DNA of 64,000 nucleotides, from the NCBI GenBank assembly GCA_036346355.1, contig CM070577.1, forward strand, positions 18,723,666 through 18,787,665, read 5' to 3'. The notes below the pieces were generated by a model. It had not been told where the DNA came from. It did not search any database and saw nothing but the letters and a program-made list of their open reading frames with translations. Shown here piece after piece: positions 34,951 to 46,629 of the stretch (the first letter of the stretch is position 1; each line of letters begins with the position of its first letter). Source of the stretch: Rhipidocladum racemiflorum. Taxonomy: Eukaryota > Streptophyta > Magnoliopsida > Poales > Poaceae. A program made the position numbers and the translations under genes.

Positions 34951-37135
34951 CAATTTTTAAGTCAGATTAAGCAGCTACTTTGGTTCGAGTTATTAAGTTT
35001 AGAAAGGAGGTCAACTCCTTTCGGGTCCAAGTAGTGATTACGTCCAAAAATAAAAACAATCCTTCGCTCAAGCGAATAATCGTACCAAATATATACAGTC
35101 CAATGGCCATCGGAGGGTCCAACCCCCCGAGACAGTTCAACGTTCAAGTGCAAGCTCGGCACAGGGTCCTGACCTATAGAGAGACTCAGAGTCCTAAAAG
35201 ATGGTTGTTACTTTATGCAAGAATTTTTAATCTATCTTTGTATTCCTTTTGAATATTCTTACCGACGTAAATATTTCTACGTGCTACGATTAATTCGTAA
35301 TTTTTATGGAATGCGGGGATATATCTACCAGCTTCGCAATATAGGGTGTTTACTAAATGTAACGCATGCATACATACATTTCTTGATAACAGCATAAGCT
35401 AGGTAAAATTGTGGTATCAACATTATTGAAGGAGGTGCTTGCCTTGCTTTGAGTTATTTGGAACGGCGTAGAGGTCGACGTGTGCGGTCTCTGCAAGGTC
35501 GGTATCTACACGAAGCAAAAACAATAATAAGAAGCAAAATAAGTAATAAGGCAAAATAACTTACCAATGTCCAGGACTTCGCACCACAAATATTTAAGTC
35601 AGATCAAGTGGCTACTTTGGTTCGAGTTATTAAGTTCAGAAAGGAGGTCAACTCCTTTCAGGACCAAGTAGTGATTACGTCCAAAAATAAAAACAGTCCT
35701 TCTCCTAAGCGAATAATCATGCGAAATAAATACATTCCAATGGTCATCGCAAATTTTTGGGTGTTATGATTAATTCGGAAATTTTAGTGGTATGCGGGGA
35801 TATATCTACCAGGTTCATAATATATGGTGTTTACTGAATGTAACGCATGCATACATAGATTTGTTCCGAACAACATAATCTAGGTAAAATACTGGTATCA
35901 ACATGATTGAAGGAGGTGCTTGCCTTTCTCGGAGTTTTCTGGAACGGCGTCGATGTCGACGGGTGCGGTCTCTACAACGTCGGTATCTACACGAAGCAAA
36001 AGCATCAATAAGAAGCAAAAATAAGTAATAAGGCAAAATAACTTACCAAGGTCCAGAACTTCGTGCCACCAATATTTAAGTTAGATTAAACGGCTACTTT
36101 CGTTCGAGTTATTAAGTTTAGAAAGGAGGTGAACTCCTTTCGGGTCCAAGTAGTGATTACGTCAAAAAAATAGTCCTTCTCCCAAGCGAATAATCCTGCG
36201 AAATAAATACATACCAATGGTAATTACAAATTTTTGGGTGTTACGATTAATTTGGAAATTTTAGTGGAATGCGGGGATATATCTACCAGGTTCGCAATAT
36301 ATGGTGTTTACTGAATGTAACGCATGCATACATAGATTTGTTCCGAACAACATAATCTAGGTAAAATAGTGGTATCAACATGATTGAAGGAGGTGCTTGC
36401 CTTTCTCGAAGTTTTCTGGAATAGTGTTGCGGTCGACGGGTGCGGTCTCTACAACGTCGGTATCTACACGAAGCAAAAGCATCAATAAGAAGCAAAATAA
36501 GTAATAAGGCAAAATAACTTACCAATGTCTAGAACTTCGCGCCACCAATATTGAAGTCAGATTAAGCGGCTACTTTGGTTCGAGTTATTAAGTTCAGAAA
36601 GGAGGTCAATTACTTTCGGGTCCAAGTAGTGATTACGTCTAAAAATAAAAACAGTCCTTCGCTCAAGCGAATAATCGTGCGAATAAATACAGTCCAATAG
36701 TCATCGGAGGGTCCAGCCCCCCGAGACAGTTCAACATTCGAGTGGAAGCTCGCCAGATGGTCCTACCTCTGGAGAGACTCAAAGTCCCAAAAGATAGTTG
36801 TTATTTTATGCAAGAATATTTAATTGAACTTTTTACTCCATTTGAATATTCTTACCGACGTAGATATTTCTAGGTGCTACGATTAATTCACAATTTTTAT
36901 GGAATGTGGGGATATATCTACCAGGTTCACAATATAGGGTGTTTACTGAAAGTAACGCATGCATACATACATATGTTCATAACAACATATGCTAGGTAAA
37001 ATTTTGGTATGAACATGATTGAAGGAGGTGTTTTCCTTGCTCCGAGTTTTCTAGAATGGCGTCGAGGTCGACGTGTGCGGTCTCTACAATGTCGGTATCT
37101 ACACGAAGCAAAAACAACAATAAGAAGTTAAAGAA
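34951..37135 (-). repeat. Four tandem units each carrying one 63-bp exon
   Basis: The units begin at about 34951, 35565, 36045 and 36520; the inner two are about 480 bp and the outer two about 610 bp. Each contains, on the minus strand, an acceptor 'gcttcgtgtag' followed by 63 bases that open as VDTD-VETA-VD and end at AAG|GCAAGC or similar, a GC-type donor. The exon copies lie at about 35443-35508, 35930-35993, 36408-36471 and 37033-37096. All are multiples of three and free of stops. The same unit occurs once at 25.4-25.99 kb, just before a GRF-finger exon, so this is the 5' half of a GRF-type gene with an amplified exon. Its finger exons have been replaced by the MURA tail at 34950. Confidence 0.7.
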
Positions 37136-37375
37136 TTAATAAGGCAAAGTACAAATCACGAATCGAATAATTGAAAATTATTAAACTTTGTGAAAATTTC
37201 AACAGACTATAACCACCGACTAATTAATCTCCTGTCTTCGCGCTCTCGATTTGTTGGCCTTGCCTTCACGCTCTCAGAGCGAGCACTGCAAAGAGAGTCA
37301 CTCTGCTCTCACACTCTGCTCCCACGCTCTCACACTCTGCTCTCACACACTGCAAGGAGAGCGACGCACCACCTG

Positions 37376-37388
37376 GCTTTATAGAATC
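37376..37388 (-). promoter_or_regulatory. TATA box upstream of the tandem-exon gene
   Basis: ATTCTATAAAGCC on the minus strand. About 120 bp on each side is shared with the second GRF promoter (26300-26470), including 'gtgacgtttacattaatcac' and 'catttattta'. The leader at 37255-37370 is CT-rich on the plus strand with ACTCTGCTCTCACAC repeats. Confidence 0.6.
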
Positions 37389-37639
37389 AGATGTCATCAC
37401 TGTGACGTTTACATTAATCACGATTTTCTTATGCATAACTATCTCATTTATTTATAATCACGTTAATTAGCACCATTATTAGTCGCAATCTTGAGTTTAT
37501 GCGGCATTAGATCCCGACACGATTGGACTTGACGTGACACATCGTGCTATTCCAACCACTGGCTGCTGTTTCACCCACATGCATGCAGCTTTTGGCGCCC
37601 AAATCATTCAGGAAAAAGAAATGGGGCTCGGCTTGGCAG

Positions 37640-37985
37640 GGGGTGGAGCCTAGCTGCCGCCACTCCACACAGCGGTAGCCAAGGGACAACACAATGGGGG
37701 GGGGCGGATGGCGCACCACCTGGCTACCGCCACCCCGCACGGCGGCAGCCAAGGCAACATGACAGGAGGGCCTGGGGGGCCGGACGGCGGTGGCGTGCGC
37801 TAGCGACACCTAGCTGCCGCCGTGCGGTATGGCGGCAGCCAGGCCTCCCGCCGTCAGGCGTGGCGTCCGTCGCGGTTACTTTTGCTATTTTTGGTTGCTA
37901 TTGTATATTTCTGCGATTTGGTATTTTCGTGTTGTATATTTGAGCATTTTTTTTGGCAAGTGCCTTGTGCTTCGCTTGCCGACTG
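37640..37985 (+). repeat. GC-rich GGCTGCCGCC modules; inverted partner of 20.5-20.74 kb
   Basis: Four or five CTGCCGCC/GGCGGCAGCC modules, then 'ttgtatatttctgcgatttg' and 'ttgtatatttgagcattttt'. The last 180 bp is the inverted match of 20500-20735. A run of nine or ten G lies near 37697. Confidence 0.75.
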
Positions 37986-38063
37986 GTCTAGCCATAGCCA
38001 CCATGCCAGGGGCGGAACCAGAAAGAAAATGCCCAGGATTCACCACTTCAATATATATATATA

Positions 38064-38297
38064 CTAGTTACATGCCCGTGCGTTGCTACGAAAAACAAAA
38101 TTGATAACGAAAAATAAAGATTAAAAAATAAAAAAAATATTTCACAAGATCAAACATCTATTTTTAACGCTTCGTTTCTTGCGAAAGCTGGCTAATTAAA
38201 GCAACGCTTCGTTTCTTGCGTAGGGCAATTAAGCAGGGCAATTAATGACGTCGGAAGAACGGACCACTGTCACCAAGTGCTGCTTTAGAATAGTAGA
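38064..38297 (-). mobile_element. Short non-autonomous Helitron, 234 bp
   Basis: On the minus strand it begins TCTACTATTCTAAAGCAGC and ends GCACGGGCATGTAACTAG. It is inserted between A and T of a TA-rich run, as Helitrons do, with no target duplication. Its 3' 190 bp is shared with the element at 45537-45797. It is far too short to code for a Rep-helicase. Confidence 0.85.
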
Positions 38298-38974
38298 TAT
38301 ATATATATATATCAATAACTTGTATTGTCCTATAATTTGTCTCCTGAGGTCACAGAATTTGAATAAAGAGGTTCACATATACTATATATAGGCAGTGGCG
38401 AGACAGGAAGTTCCAAAGAGGGGGGCTTAAAAAAGAAACATTCAAAATCAACTACTAATACGTCGAGACGCGGAAGACGAATTGACAGGAGTCATGCGAC
38501 GTCGCGATTTGGTTTGAAGATGAACTGACCTACTTATGTGCTACGCGGAAGACAAACTAATCTGCTGGCTACCTCTGTGCTACGCGGTATGGCCGTATGG
38601 GCCATGGGCCATCGCAGGAAGTCTTTTGTGTTGGGCTGATGAGGTGGGCTCCAACCCCACCCGGCCCCACTAACGCCTCCGCCTCTGTATATAGGTTAGC
38701 ATGCATTTAATTTTTTTATACACTTACAAAAAAAAATTACTCGGTATCTAGTGACACCGGGACATACACTATGGGGTGTTTGGTTGCCTGTATGCACAGA
38801 GATTTGCATCTACAGATGCAGAATCTTGCTTTTTTTCTCGTGTTTGGTTATCTGCATCTAGTTTTGAGTTTGGCTCTCTGGATGCAAGATTCTGCATGCA
38901 GCCTGGCTCTGGAGATACGTAGAAAATGGGTGTATCTCTGGATGCAGCGCATGGCAGCCTCATGTTCTGCGTAA
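38298..38974. other. Intergenic, probable MITE remnants
   Basis: Contains 'ggggtgtttggttgcctg' and repeated CTGGATGCA/TGCATCTA words at 38770-38960, resembling the ends of grass PIF/Harbinger or hAT MITEs. A possible other end lies near 39700-39790. Boundaries could not be fixed. Confidence 0.4.
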
Positions 38975-39534
38975 GAGCATCTCCAGCAAGGGCCCCTAAA
39001 ACAGGGTCCCTATTTTGAATTTAGGGACTCACTTTATTTTTTTGGGCCCTGTTTTCAGAGCACAAGTCCAGCAAAAGCCCCTAAATCTCAGCCCCTATTT
39101 TACTTTTTCTCCTATTTTGACATATCCGCTATGTATAATCTTCATTTGACACCACTAAAATTCAATCAAAAATATTTGTAATACATAAAACATAAGCATA
39201 TTAACATTTACAATTTAAAAACATGATATTTCAAATTTAAATTTAAAATTTTCAAAACATGATAAAATTTTCAAAGCCTCTCATGTATTTCCCTATCTTC
39301 AATAATAGGGGTTGTACTCGTGTCCCTGAGAATTGGGGCTAAAGAGGCAAATTTAGGGGCCTGCTAATTTTAGGTGCTTGAGTTGGGGCCCCCTGGGAAT
39401 TGGGGCTGATGAGGCAAATTTAGGGCCCCCTAATTTTAGGGGCTTAAGTTGGGGCCCTGCTGGATCTGTTTTTTTTATTACAGTCCCTATTTTAAGGTTT
39501 AGGGGCTGGTTTAGGGGCTCTGCTGGAGATGCTC
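38975..39534. mobile_element. Tourist-like (PIF/Harbinger) element, 560 bp
   Basis: The ends are GAGCATCTCCAGCA and TGCTGGAGATGCTC, with target duplication TAA at 38972-38974 and 39535-39537. The interior is rich in 'aggggcc..aatttagggg' repeats and encodes nothing. Confidence 0.9.
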
Positions 39535-39537
39535 TAA

Positions 39538-40314
39538 GAGACCACTGTCAGCCACAATAGCAAACCATGCATGCGGTGCCATGTGGATATGTAATTTTTC
39601 TTTTTTTTTCTTTTTTCTTTATATTTTTTGATTAACATCTCCGATTACCGAACCGATTTCAAAAATGGGTTCCTGACATTTTTTCGAACAAAACTAGACC
39701 ACACTTGCTTTATAAATTTCAAAATACATGCCTACTAAACACTCAACTAAACGCCGTCTCTGCATCTGTGCATCCCGTATCCCATCTGACTGAGTTGAAT
39801 GGACCAGGCTCACGAGAGAAGACAACCAATCAGCCGCTGTAGTCATCGCACTTGATTGCTGCTACCCGCGGAGAGTTTTGTACCGTGATTAGATGATTCT
39901 AGAGGAAACCACCGATGGAAATATTTGATTGTGGATGGGAATATTAGATTGTGCATAAGAATATTAGATGATGGCACTAGGTGAATAGATTGGACCGTGA
40001 TTACCACCGGTAAAGGTTTAGTCATGAACTCGTACTGTCAACTAGTCAACTAACGGTTCCCGGTCCAACGCTGTTTTAGAAACCCTGGATCGATGCTGTC
40101 ACTGAAGAGTACAAAAGCACCGGACAAGCACCACCGTCTGTAAATTAGTCTTATGGAAATAGGAAATCTTATACAGCTACCTTCGACGCTACACAATGGT
40201 TCCACAGTAGGAAAAGTCCCACACGAAAATAGACATTTTAACAATGTGACAACACAACATAGAAAAGTTTTAACAAATTTTGTTCCCAACATTCCATCCA
40301 ACAAGTAGAATCTC
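39538..40314 (-). other. Downstream flank and 3' UTR of the R3H gene
   Basis: The region next to the stop codon at 40315 is expected to be 3' UTR; the 3' end could not be fixed. No other gene is seen. Confidence 0.5.
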
Positions 40315-43300
40315 CTAGCCATGGTTGAAGGACTGGTACACTGGAACCTGCAAGGCAAACAGCATATCATGGTCCTTCAGAAAGATGTCATGCAAAACGA
40401 ATGAAACCGAAATGGATAATCCATACCAAATTGTGCTACTTTTGCAAAATTGGAAAATACATTCAGAAAGAATATATCCGAGTAGCAAGGCACATGCTAA
40501 CCTGGATATTATCCTTAAGAAAGTACTGAAACATACAAATGATGCGCAAGGTCAGAATCCAGTGACAGGCTCACCTGAGAGATCATATGGCCAAGATTGT
40601 CATAGCAATGGGGATACATCATTGCTGGGGTAGGCCACTGTGGGTAAACAGCAGTTCCAGAAGAGGGTCCCGTAGATAAATCGGATTGACCAAAGTACAC
40701 AGAAGGTTGGTTTCTCGACATGCTAGCAGACTGCACATAACCAACACCATACTGCATGAACTGAGGCACAACAAAATTGAAGCCACCTGGGCTCACACTG
40801 AAGTCAGGCACCGGGCCTCTAACATACCTGCAAAAGTAAACATGTTACTGCTTTGTGGTCCCACCATTAAGATCCACTGGTGTCAATCAGAATTTAACAG
40901 ATGAATATGCTAACCTTTTGTAGTTACGATCATAGTCAGGATCGCTACGATCTTTTTCGGCATCCTTAAAAACAGCAACCCTGGAACGGCTGTTCATTGT
41001 GCTGACCTTGTTCTCGTCAAAAGAAAGCTCAACATTCACTGGTTCATCTCTGCCAACGGACAAAGCTCCCAAATCACTTATGCCTTCAATATCTGCAGGA
41101 AGGGAACCATTGAAAATACGTGCCCGTGCTTTATTATATTCCTCTATCCTCTCTTCAACAGTTTTTACCGCACCATTCTTGGCTCCACCACCAGCTGCAT
41201 CATTTTGGGACGCTTTGGGCCTTTGACAAATGACAAACTTATGCTTCTCTGCCGCCTCATGGTCATTTCTTGCTTGTTTGCTAGGAAGTTCTGATAAAGC
41301 AATAACTGGATATTTGCTTTCGGATGTTTTTCTTGCAACTATCCTGCTAACTGAACCATCTACTACGTTATCTGCTACTGTAGTCTCTAAACCATAATGT
41401 TGTGCAACACGATGAGCAGCACAGCGGAGGTAAGAAGTTGGAAGGTGCTGGAATTCAAATTCATGCATTTGAGGATTCTCCATAAATTTCTGTATATCCA
41501 ATTCCATCCGCAAAACTGTAGTACAAGAGAACAGAAAATTATTATATCTCTATACTAATTGGAGGCTCCTTCCAGGGACCCCCACATTAATCCTGAGTAA
41601 AAAAGCTAGAAATTACCATATTAATGGGAGAAAAGGAAAAATACTTAAAATTCTCACATTATATCAGCAAAAAAAGAAAATCTCAACCATCTAAGTTTTT
41701 AATACATCTATACTAATTGGAGGCTCCTCCAGGAGCCCACGCGTTAATCCTAGGAGTAAAAAAAAACTAGAAATTACCACATTCATCAGAAAAAAGAAAA
41801 AATACTGAAAATTCCCACATTATTGGGAAAAGGAGAAAATCTAAACCATATAAGTTTTTAAGTTGGTATAGTCTAATGCTAGGATTACATATAGCAGTTT
41901 GTGTACCCAACCTGGCTATTAATTTCCAAGATAGATTAAGAATAGGTAAAAGTATTCCGTTAGGCAACAAGCTCAGAGGAGTCTGATTCAAACTATTGAA
42001 CGTAAGCACACAATTATAAACTTTCTCATGTATCTAGCTGGAGAAAATATTTATGACATGAGGATACAACACAGGGACTCAAAACCGAATCAAACTAGAA
42101 GAAAATAATGTGATGCAGCCGAGTATGCTGAGACCCAGTTGGACTCCAGGGAAAATAATGTCATGCCATCTCTATTATCGTATGTAACTATGTATGTAGA
42201 GACTTAGAAGCTAGCATGCATGGACTCCGATACTCGGATACTTCAGAAAAGTGGCGTATCAGTATCGGATATGAATACTTATATGGCCCTGATACGACTG
42301 GATACATATCCTGTCCGTATCAGTGAATTTCCTATTTTTCAAAAAATAGATTAATTCCCGATACTTGCCTTATACTTCCCCAATACCTCTCAATCATAAT
42401 ACCTCTACCAATTCAGAAAAAAACGCTGGAATCATTTATTCTCATCCTGTAGCCATTTCTCGCTCCCCACACCACCGCTCCTGCTCCTCTCTTCCCTATG
42501 CTCCCACGCCAACATTCCTCTCTCCCTGTAGACGGTAGCGTGCAGAACTCTCCTTACCGGCGCGATGGCGCCCTTCGTCCTCACGTACGGTGAGTCCTAC
42601 TAGTCCTCTTCTCCTCTCTTGACTGTGGTAGTGTGGTATACTCCCAGGCAGCTAGTGGCAGGTAGGAGCTAGTGAAGACAACAGCGGCTAGGACGTAAGA
42701 CATGGTTGGAGCTGGTAGGAATAGAAGCGCACAATTGTGGAGACATTTGGAGCAGCAATAGATTAGATGCCCTAAGTCATTTGCTATGACTTTGATGGGC
42801 ATGCGAGATGATTTGGCCCATTTGCTTCTTCATTTTCTTTGTTATTGGGTCTCTTATGTCTATTTCGTGTATGACATACCATATATGATGTATGTTTCTC
42901 TATATTTTTATCTTTATTACACACACACATGTATCGCCGTATTGGTGTTTTTGGAGAAATGGCGTATCGCGGTATCAGCGTATCCAAGCATCCTGGTGCA
43001 TGGACTCCTAATTTATACTCATATATAGTTGTTGCTCTTGAATAATCTCCTGGGTATTGATAATTGCGTTGACATATACATATAGGTATATATATATAAG
43101 GAAGAGTCCATATCAAGTACAGTAAAAAGAGAAAAAAATATCAAGCCATCCATCTAGCGGACCAGAGTTATAATGACTTGTATTAAAAGAAAGAGTCGAT
43201 ATCAAATTCCCACGTTAATCAGGAAAAAAAATCTAGCCATCTATCTGGCAGACCGAGTTATAATGGCTTAGATTGACAGGAAGTGTCAAGAGTCCATATC

Positions 43301-46300
43301 AAGTACAATAAAAAAAAGAAAAATATCTAGCCGTCCACCTAGCGGACCTGAGTTATAACGTTTTATATTAAAAGAAAGAGTTGATATCAAGTACAATATA
43401 AAAATAACTGAAATTCGGAATAAAAGAAAATAAAATTAGCAATTTCACTTGCTTAAAGTTACCCTAAATGGCTAAAATTTGGAATAAAATTAAATATTAT
43501 CTACACTAATTAGGCATTCTAGGCTGCCCATTTTGCATATTCGAGTTATAACGGCTTAGATTAAAAGAAAGAGTCAACATCAAATATAATCAATTTGATT
43601 TCCACATTAACTGCGAAATAAAATCCTTGAATAGCTAGAATTTGGAATAAAAATTATATACATCTACACCTATACTATGGCACTCCAAGGCCATCCATCT
43701 GGCGGACCTGAGTTATTTTAACTTGGATTAAAAGAAAGGGTTCATGTCAAGTACAATAAAATATTGAAATTTGGAATAAAAATTAGCAATTTCAATTCCA
43801 TATGAATTCCAAATAGCTCAAGTTTGGAATAAAAATAAAATATGCATAAACTAATATATCTTGTGTGAGAATAGTTAGTTACATACTTTTGGACCAACGT
43901 TCATTTGGTGAATCATCAACCATCTGGCAATATATCTCATGTGTAGGTGGCAGATTCAAAACAAAGCACATGCCAAATGAGTCAAATCTACATTAATCGT
44001 AGAAGAAAAAAGGTCTAATTGATTAACCCAGTAACTCTCCGATTATTAGTATAAAGTCACAACTCGAAAATCGTGGAAAGCCAAAATATAATTTTAAACA
44101 TAAAAGAGGGAGCAGATAAGAAATTTTTAACTCAGAATTAACGAATCTAAAATGGTAAAAATGATATTAGAGAAATATATATAATTCAAACTAAAGAATT
44201 AAAAGTTTGAATTTGGCAATCTGAACTTTTAAATTTTGGAACATATAGATATCCCGAGATGCATGGGTTGATGACTAGTGTAATATAACAAAAAACAAAA
44301 CAAAGCAACAAAAACAATTGCAGAATAACCGAATCACAAAAAAAGATAGTGCAGCTTAATTTGTAGAAACAAAACCATTATAAATGGATCTGATTTGTAT
44401 CAACCAGCAAACATCTTAAAAACCAGAAATTGACTCCATAAATCAAAATCCAATAGCGTACTTATAACAGAAGTTCTGCCCTATTACAATAACTGCTTTA
44501 CAACCCAAAATTAGTTATTCCATTAGTAACACCACCCAGTCAGCTCCGATGGCAAGATATTTTCAGGTGAGGTTCACGCAGTTAGTTATTTACTTTCCTT
44601 CAAAATACCATTTGGGAAAATGATAAAAAAACCAAACAATAATATGCAAGTAGGACCATTCAAAAAGTCAAATACTGGACTTCTGTGTTACAATTTCAGG
44701 TAAATTTTTACGCTCGGTGCATAACAAAGTGATATTGCAGCACTAGCGTAAATTGTTGTTTGATGTAGATATACTGTGTTGTCAGGGATGCAAAAGGCAC
44801 ATGCCTAGGCACGGGTGAGACAAAGCGAGACAAAGCACCTTAAGCTACACAGATGCAGTGCCTGCGCCTTTCTGCTCAAGGCAGGAGGCACCATATCACA
44901 CTCTTCACAGCCAAACATGGATTAGGACAGGCAAAATTTGCTAGGCCTAAATAAAGCTGAAAAACATTGATCCTAAATCTCATATTATAGGGTTTGTTTT
45001 AATCCATCACCCACACAAACTTGAAAATAAAGGAATAGGAAGACGATAAAAGTGTAAAACAGCTGCAAATTAAGGAAAGATCAGCTGCAAGTGAAAGAAG
45101 CTCATCCTCGAATCATGGAGATGTCAAGATTAAGCTCAACAATCACAATGCTCCCTCCTGCAGCCTTTTTCTTGTTGCATCTGCTCATCATTATTAGCAT
45201 ACTCACATGTAACGTCCCCTTGCCGCCGAGTCGATCGGAGCGTGAGATCGGCGAAGAACAGCAAAAGGAAAGACAGGATAGAGAAGAAGAAAGCAGAAGC
45301 AAAGTATTTTCTATTCGCAAAACTGAGTCCCCTTTCTGTTACAGAACAGTATTAATACCCTCTTCCCTAACAACCTGTAACAAACTCTGTAAAATCTATC
45401 TATTTCTCCTTACAGCTCATTGTCTGATTTACTATTTACCGTCATCTCTTTTCGCTCGCTTAAGTCTGCACCTCCTGCCCGCCGATGGATGGCTTCCATT
45501 ACGCATCTTGAATGATCTGAGCCGTTACATCACATGTCTCTACTATTATAAAGCAATAGTTGGTGGCAGTGGTGAGTTCTACCCATGTCATTAATTGCCC
45601 TGCTTAATTGTCCTACTTAATTGCCCTGCTTAATTGCCCTACGCAAAAAACAAAGCGTTGCTTTAATTAGCCAGCTTTCGCAAGAAACGAAGCGTTAAAG
45701 ATAGATGTTTGATCTTGTGAAATAATTTTTTATTTTTTAATCTTTATTTTTCGTTATCAATTTTGTTTTTCGTAGCAATGCACGGGCATGTAACTAGTAC
45801 TAAACCAATATCAACTAGAACAAAACTACTGTATATATTAGTACTGTTCTCTCGCTCATATGTACAACAGCAGCATAACCAGCAAGCAAGTAGCACTGTG
45901 GCAGGAAGGAAATTACGCAAGCCACGACGCAACAAGCTTAAGAGACAAGACATTGGCGAAATTCGACTAAATTTAGCAGGAATCCCAGAACATCAATTAT
46001 TCCATCCCTCTCCGAGCTACCTCGAACCACTCGGGCTCCCAATCCCCAATTCCACACCTAGAACACACCACGAAGCAGAAGCAAAACCCTAGAAGTAGAA
46101 CACGAATCCGTACGCACATCCCACGGCCCATCCACATGAACCCACCACAAACAACACATCCACCCAGAAATCGCCCCGCGACACCGAAGACCTAGCCGCG
46201 TGAGATGGACAGAGAGCCGGAGAAGTGATAAGGTGAACCAGTACGTACCCACGAGGCGATGGCGAGGGTTGTCGAGCGCCTCGACGAGGAAGGGGTCCAC

Positions 46301-46417
46301 CTGGGAGGTGATCCTCCTCCCGTCCACCTCCGCCACCTCCCTCGGCCGCCCCTCGTCGGCGGCTGCGGGGGGCGAAGGCGGAGGCGGCGACGCGGCGGCG
46401 GAAGAGGAGGAGCTCAT
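40315..46417 (-). CDS. R3H and SUZ domain-containing nucleic-acid-binding protein
   Basis: Four exons join to an intact 351-codon frame: 46417-46249, 41515-40915, 40827-40575 and 40347-40315. All introns are GT-AG and phases 1, 2 and 0 match. The start has a Ser/Pro/Ala-rich tail (MSSSSSAAASPPPPS). The conserved VDPFLVEALDNPRHRL then leads into the R3H domain, about residues 40-120, with the diagnostic R-x3-H as RCAAH at residues 87-91. A SUZ-type motif, VEERIEEYNKARARIFNG, lies at about 176-193, followed by DPDYDRNYKRYVRG and a Gln/Tyr/Pro-rich tail ending VPVYQSFNHG. R3H domains bind single-stranded nucleic acid and SUZ domains bind RNA; the exact role is not known. Intron 1 is 4.7 kb, bloated by transposons; introns 2 and 3 are 87 and 227 bp. 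This is the only gene here with a clean frame. Confidence 0.93.
41547..44278 (+). mobile_element. Non-autonomous Helitron in intron 1 of the R3H gene, 2732 bp
   Basis: Begins TCTCTATACTAATTGGAGG after A and ends GATGCATGGGTTGATGACTAG before T, the A|T insertion pattern of Helitrons. A second TCTATACTAATTGGAGGCTC at 41708 starts a partial direct repeat of about 160 bp. The 3' half (43140-43760) has five degenerate repeats around GCGGACC-GAGTTATAA-GGCTTA. No Rep-helicase is seen. It could also be two overlapping Helitrons. Its 5' end lies 31 bp from the splice acceptor of exon 2. Confidence 0.65.
42218..43008. other. Possible insertion flanked by 11-bp direct repeats
   Basis: GCATGGACTCC occurs at 42218-42228 and 42998-43008. 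The enclosed 770 bp carries GTATC/GATAC-rich ends and a CT-rich stretch. It could be a separate insertion inside the Helitron, but no known ends are recognised. Confidence 0.35.
45208..45529. mobile_element. Small solo LTR, 322 bp, target duplication TCACA
   Basis: Starts TGTAACGTCCCC and ends GAGCCGTTACA, with perfect flanks TCACA at 45203-45207 and 45530-45534. It lies in intron 1 of the R3H gene. The size fits a TRIM-like or small copia LTR. Confidence 0.88.
45537..45797 (+). mobile_element. Short non-autonomous Helitron, about 261 bp
   Basis: Begins TCTCTACTATTATAAAGC and ends GCACGGGCATGTAACTAG before T. It is related, inverted, to 38064-38297. 'ttaattgccctgcttaattg' is amplified in this copy. 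It lies two bases after the target duplication of the neighbouring solo LTR, in intron 1 of the R3H gene. Confidence 0.8.
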
Positions 46418-46629
46418 CGTGCGGCGCCGGGGGCGGGGTAGCTGGGGTACGCGGGGGCGGAGAGAGGGAAGCTGCAGCCGGGGACGGCGACTCGCCTGCC
46501 TCTCCCTTCCCCTCCCGATCCCGAAGTGGCCGCGGTCTTGTGGAGAGGCGTAGCGGAGCCCGAGAAAAAAAGAGGGTTCTCAACTCGAGCACGGCTCCGG
46601 ATCTTTAACGCCGCGTGGGATCTGCGGTG
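46418..46629 (-). promoter_or_regulatory. Proximal 5' region of the R3H gene
   Basis: A GC-rich leader/promoter region directly upstream of the start codon. No clear TATA box is seen. It is cut from its original upstream sequence (48538 onward) by a hAT insertion whose target duplication CTGCGGTG ends at 46629. Confidence 0.55.
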
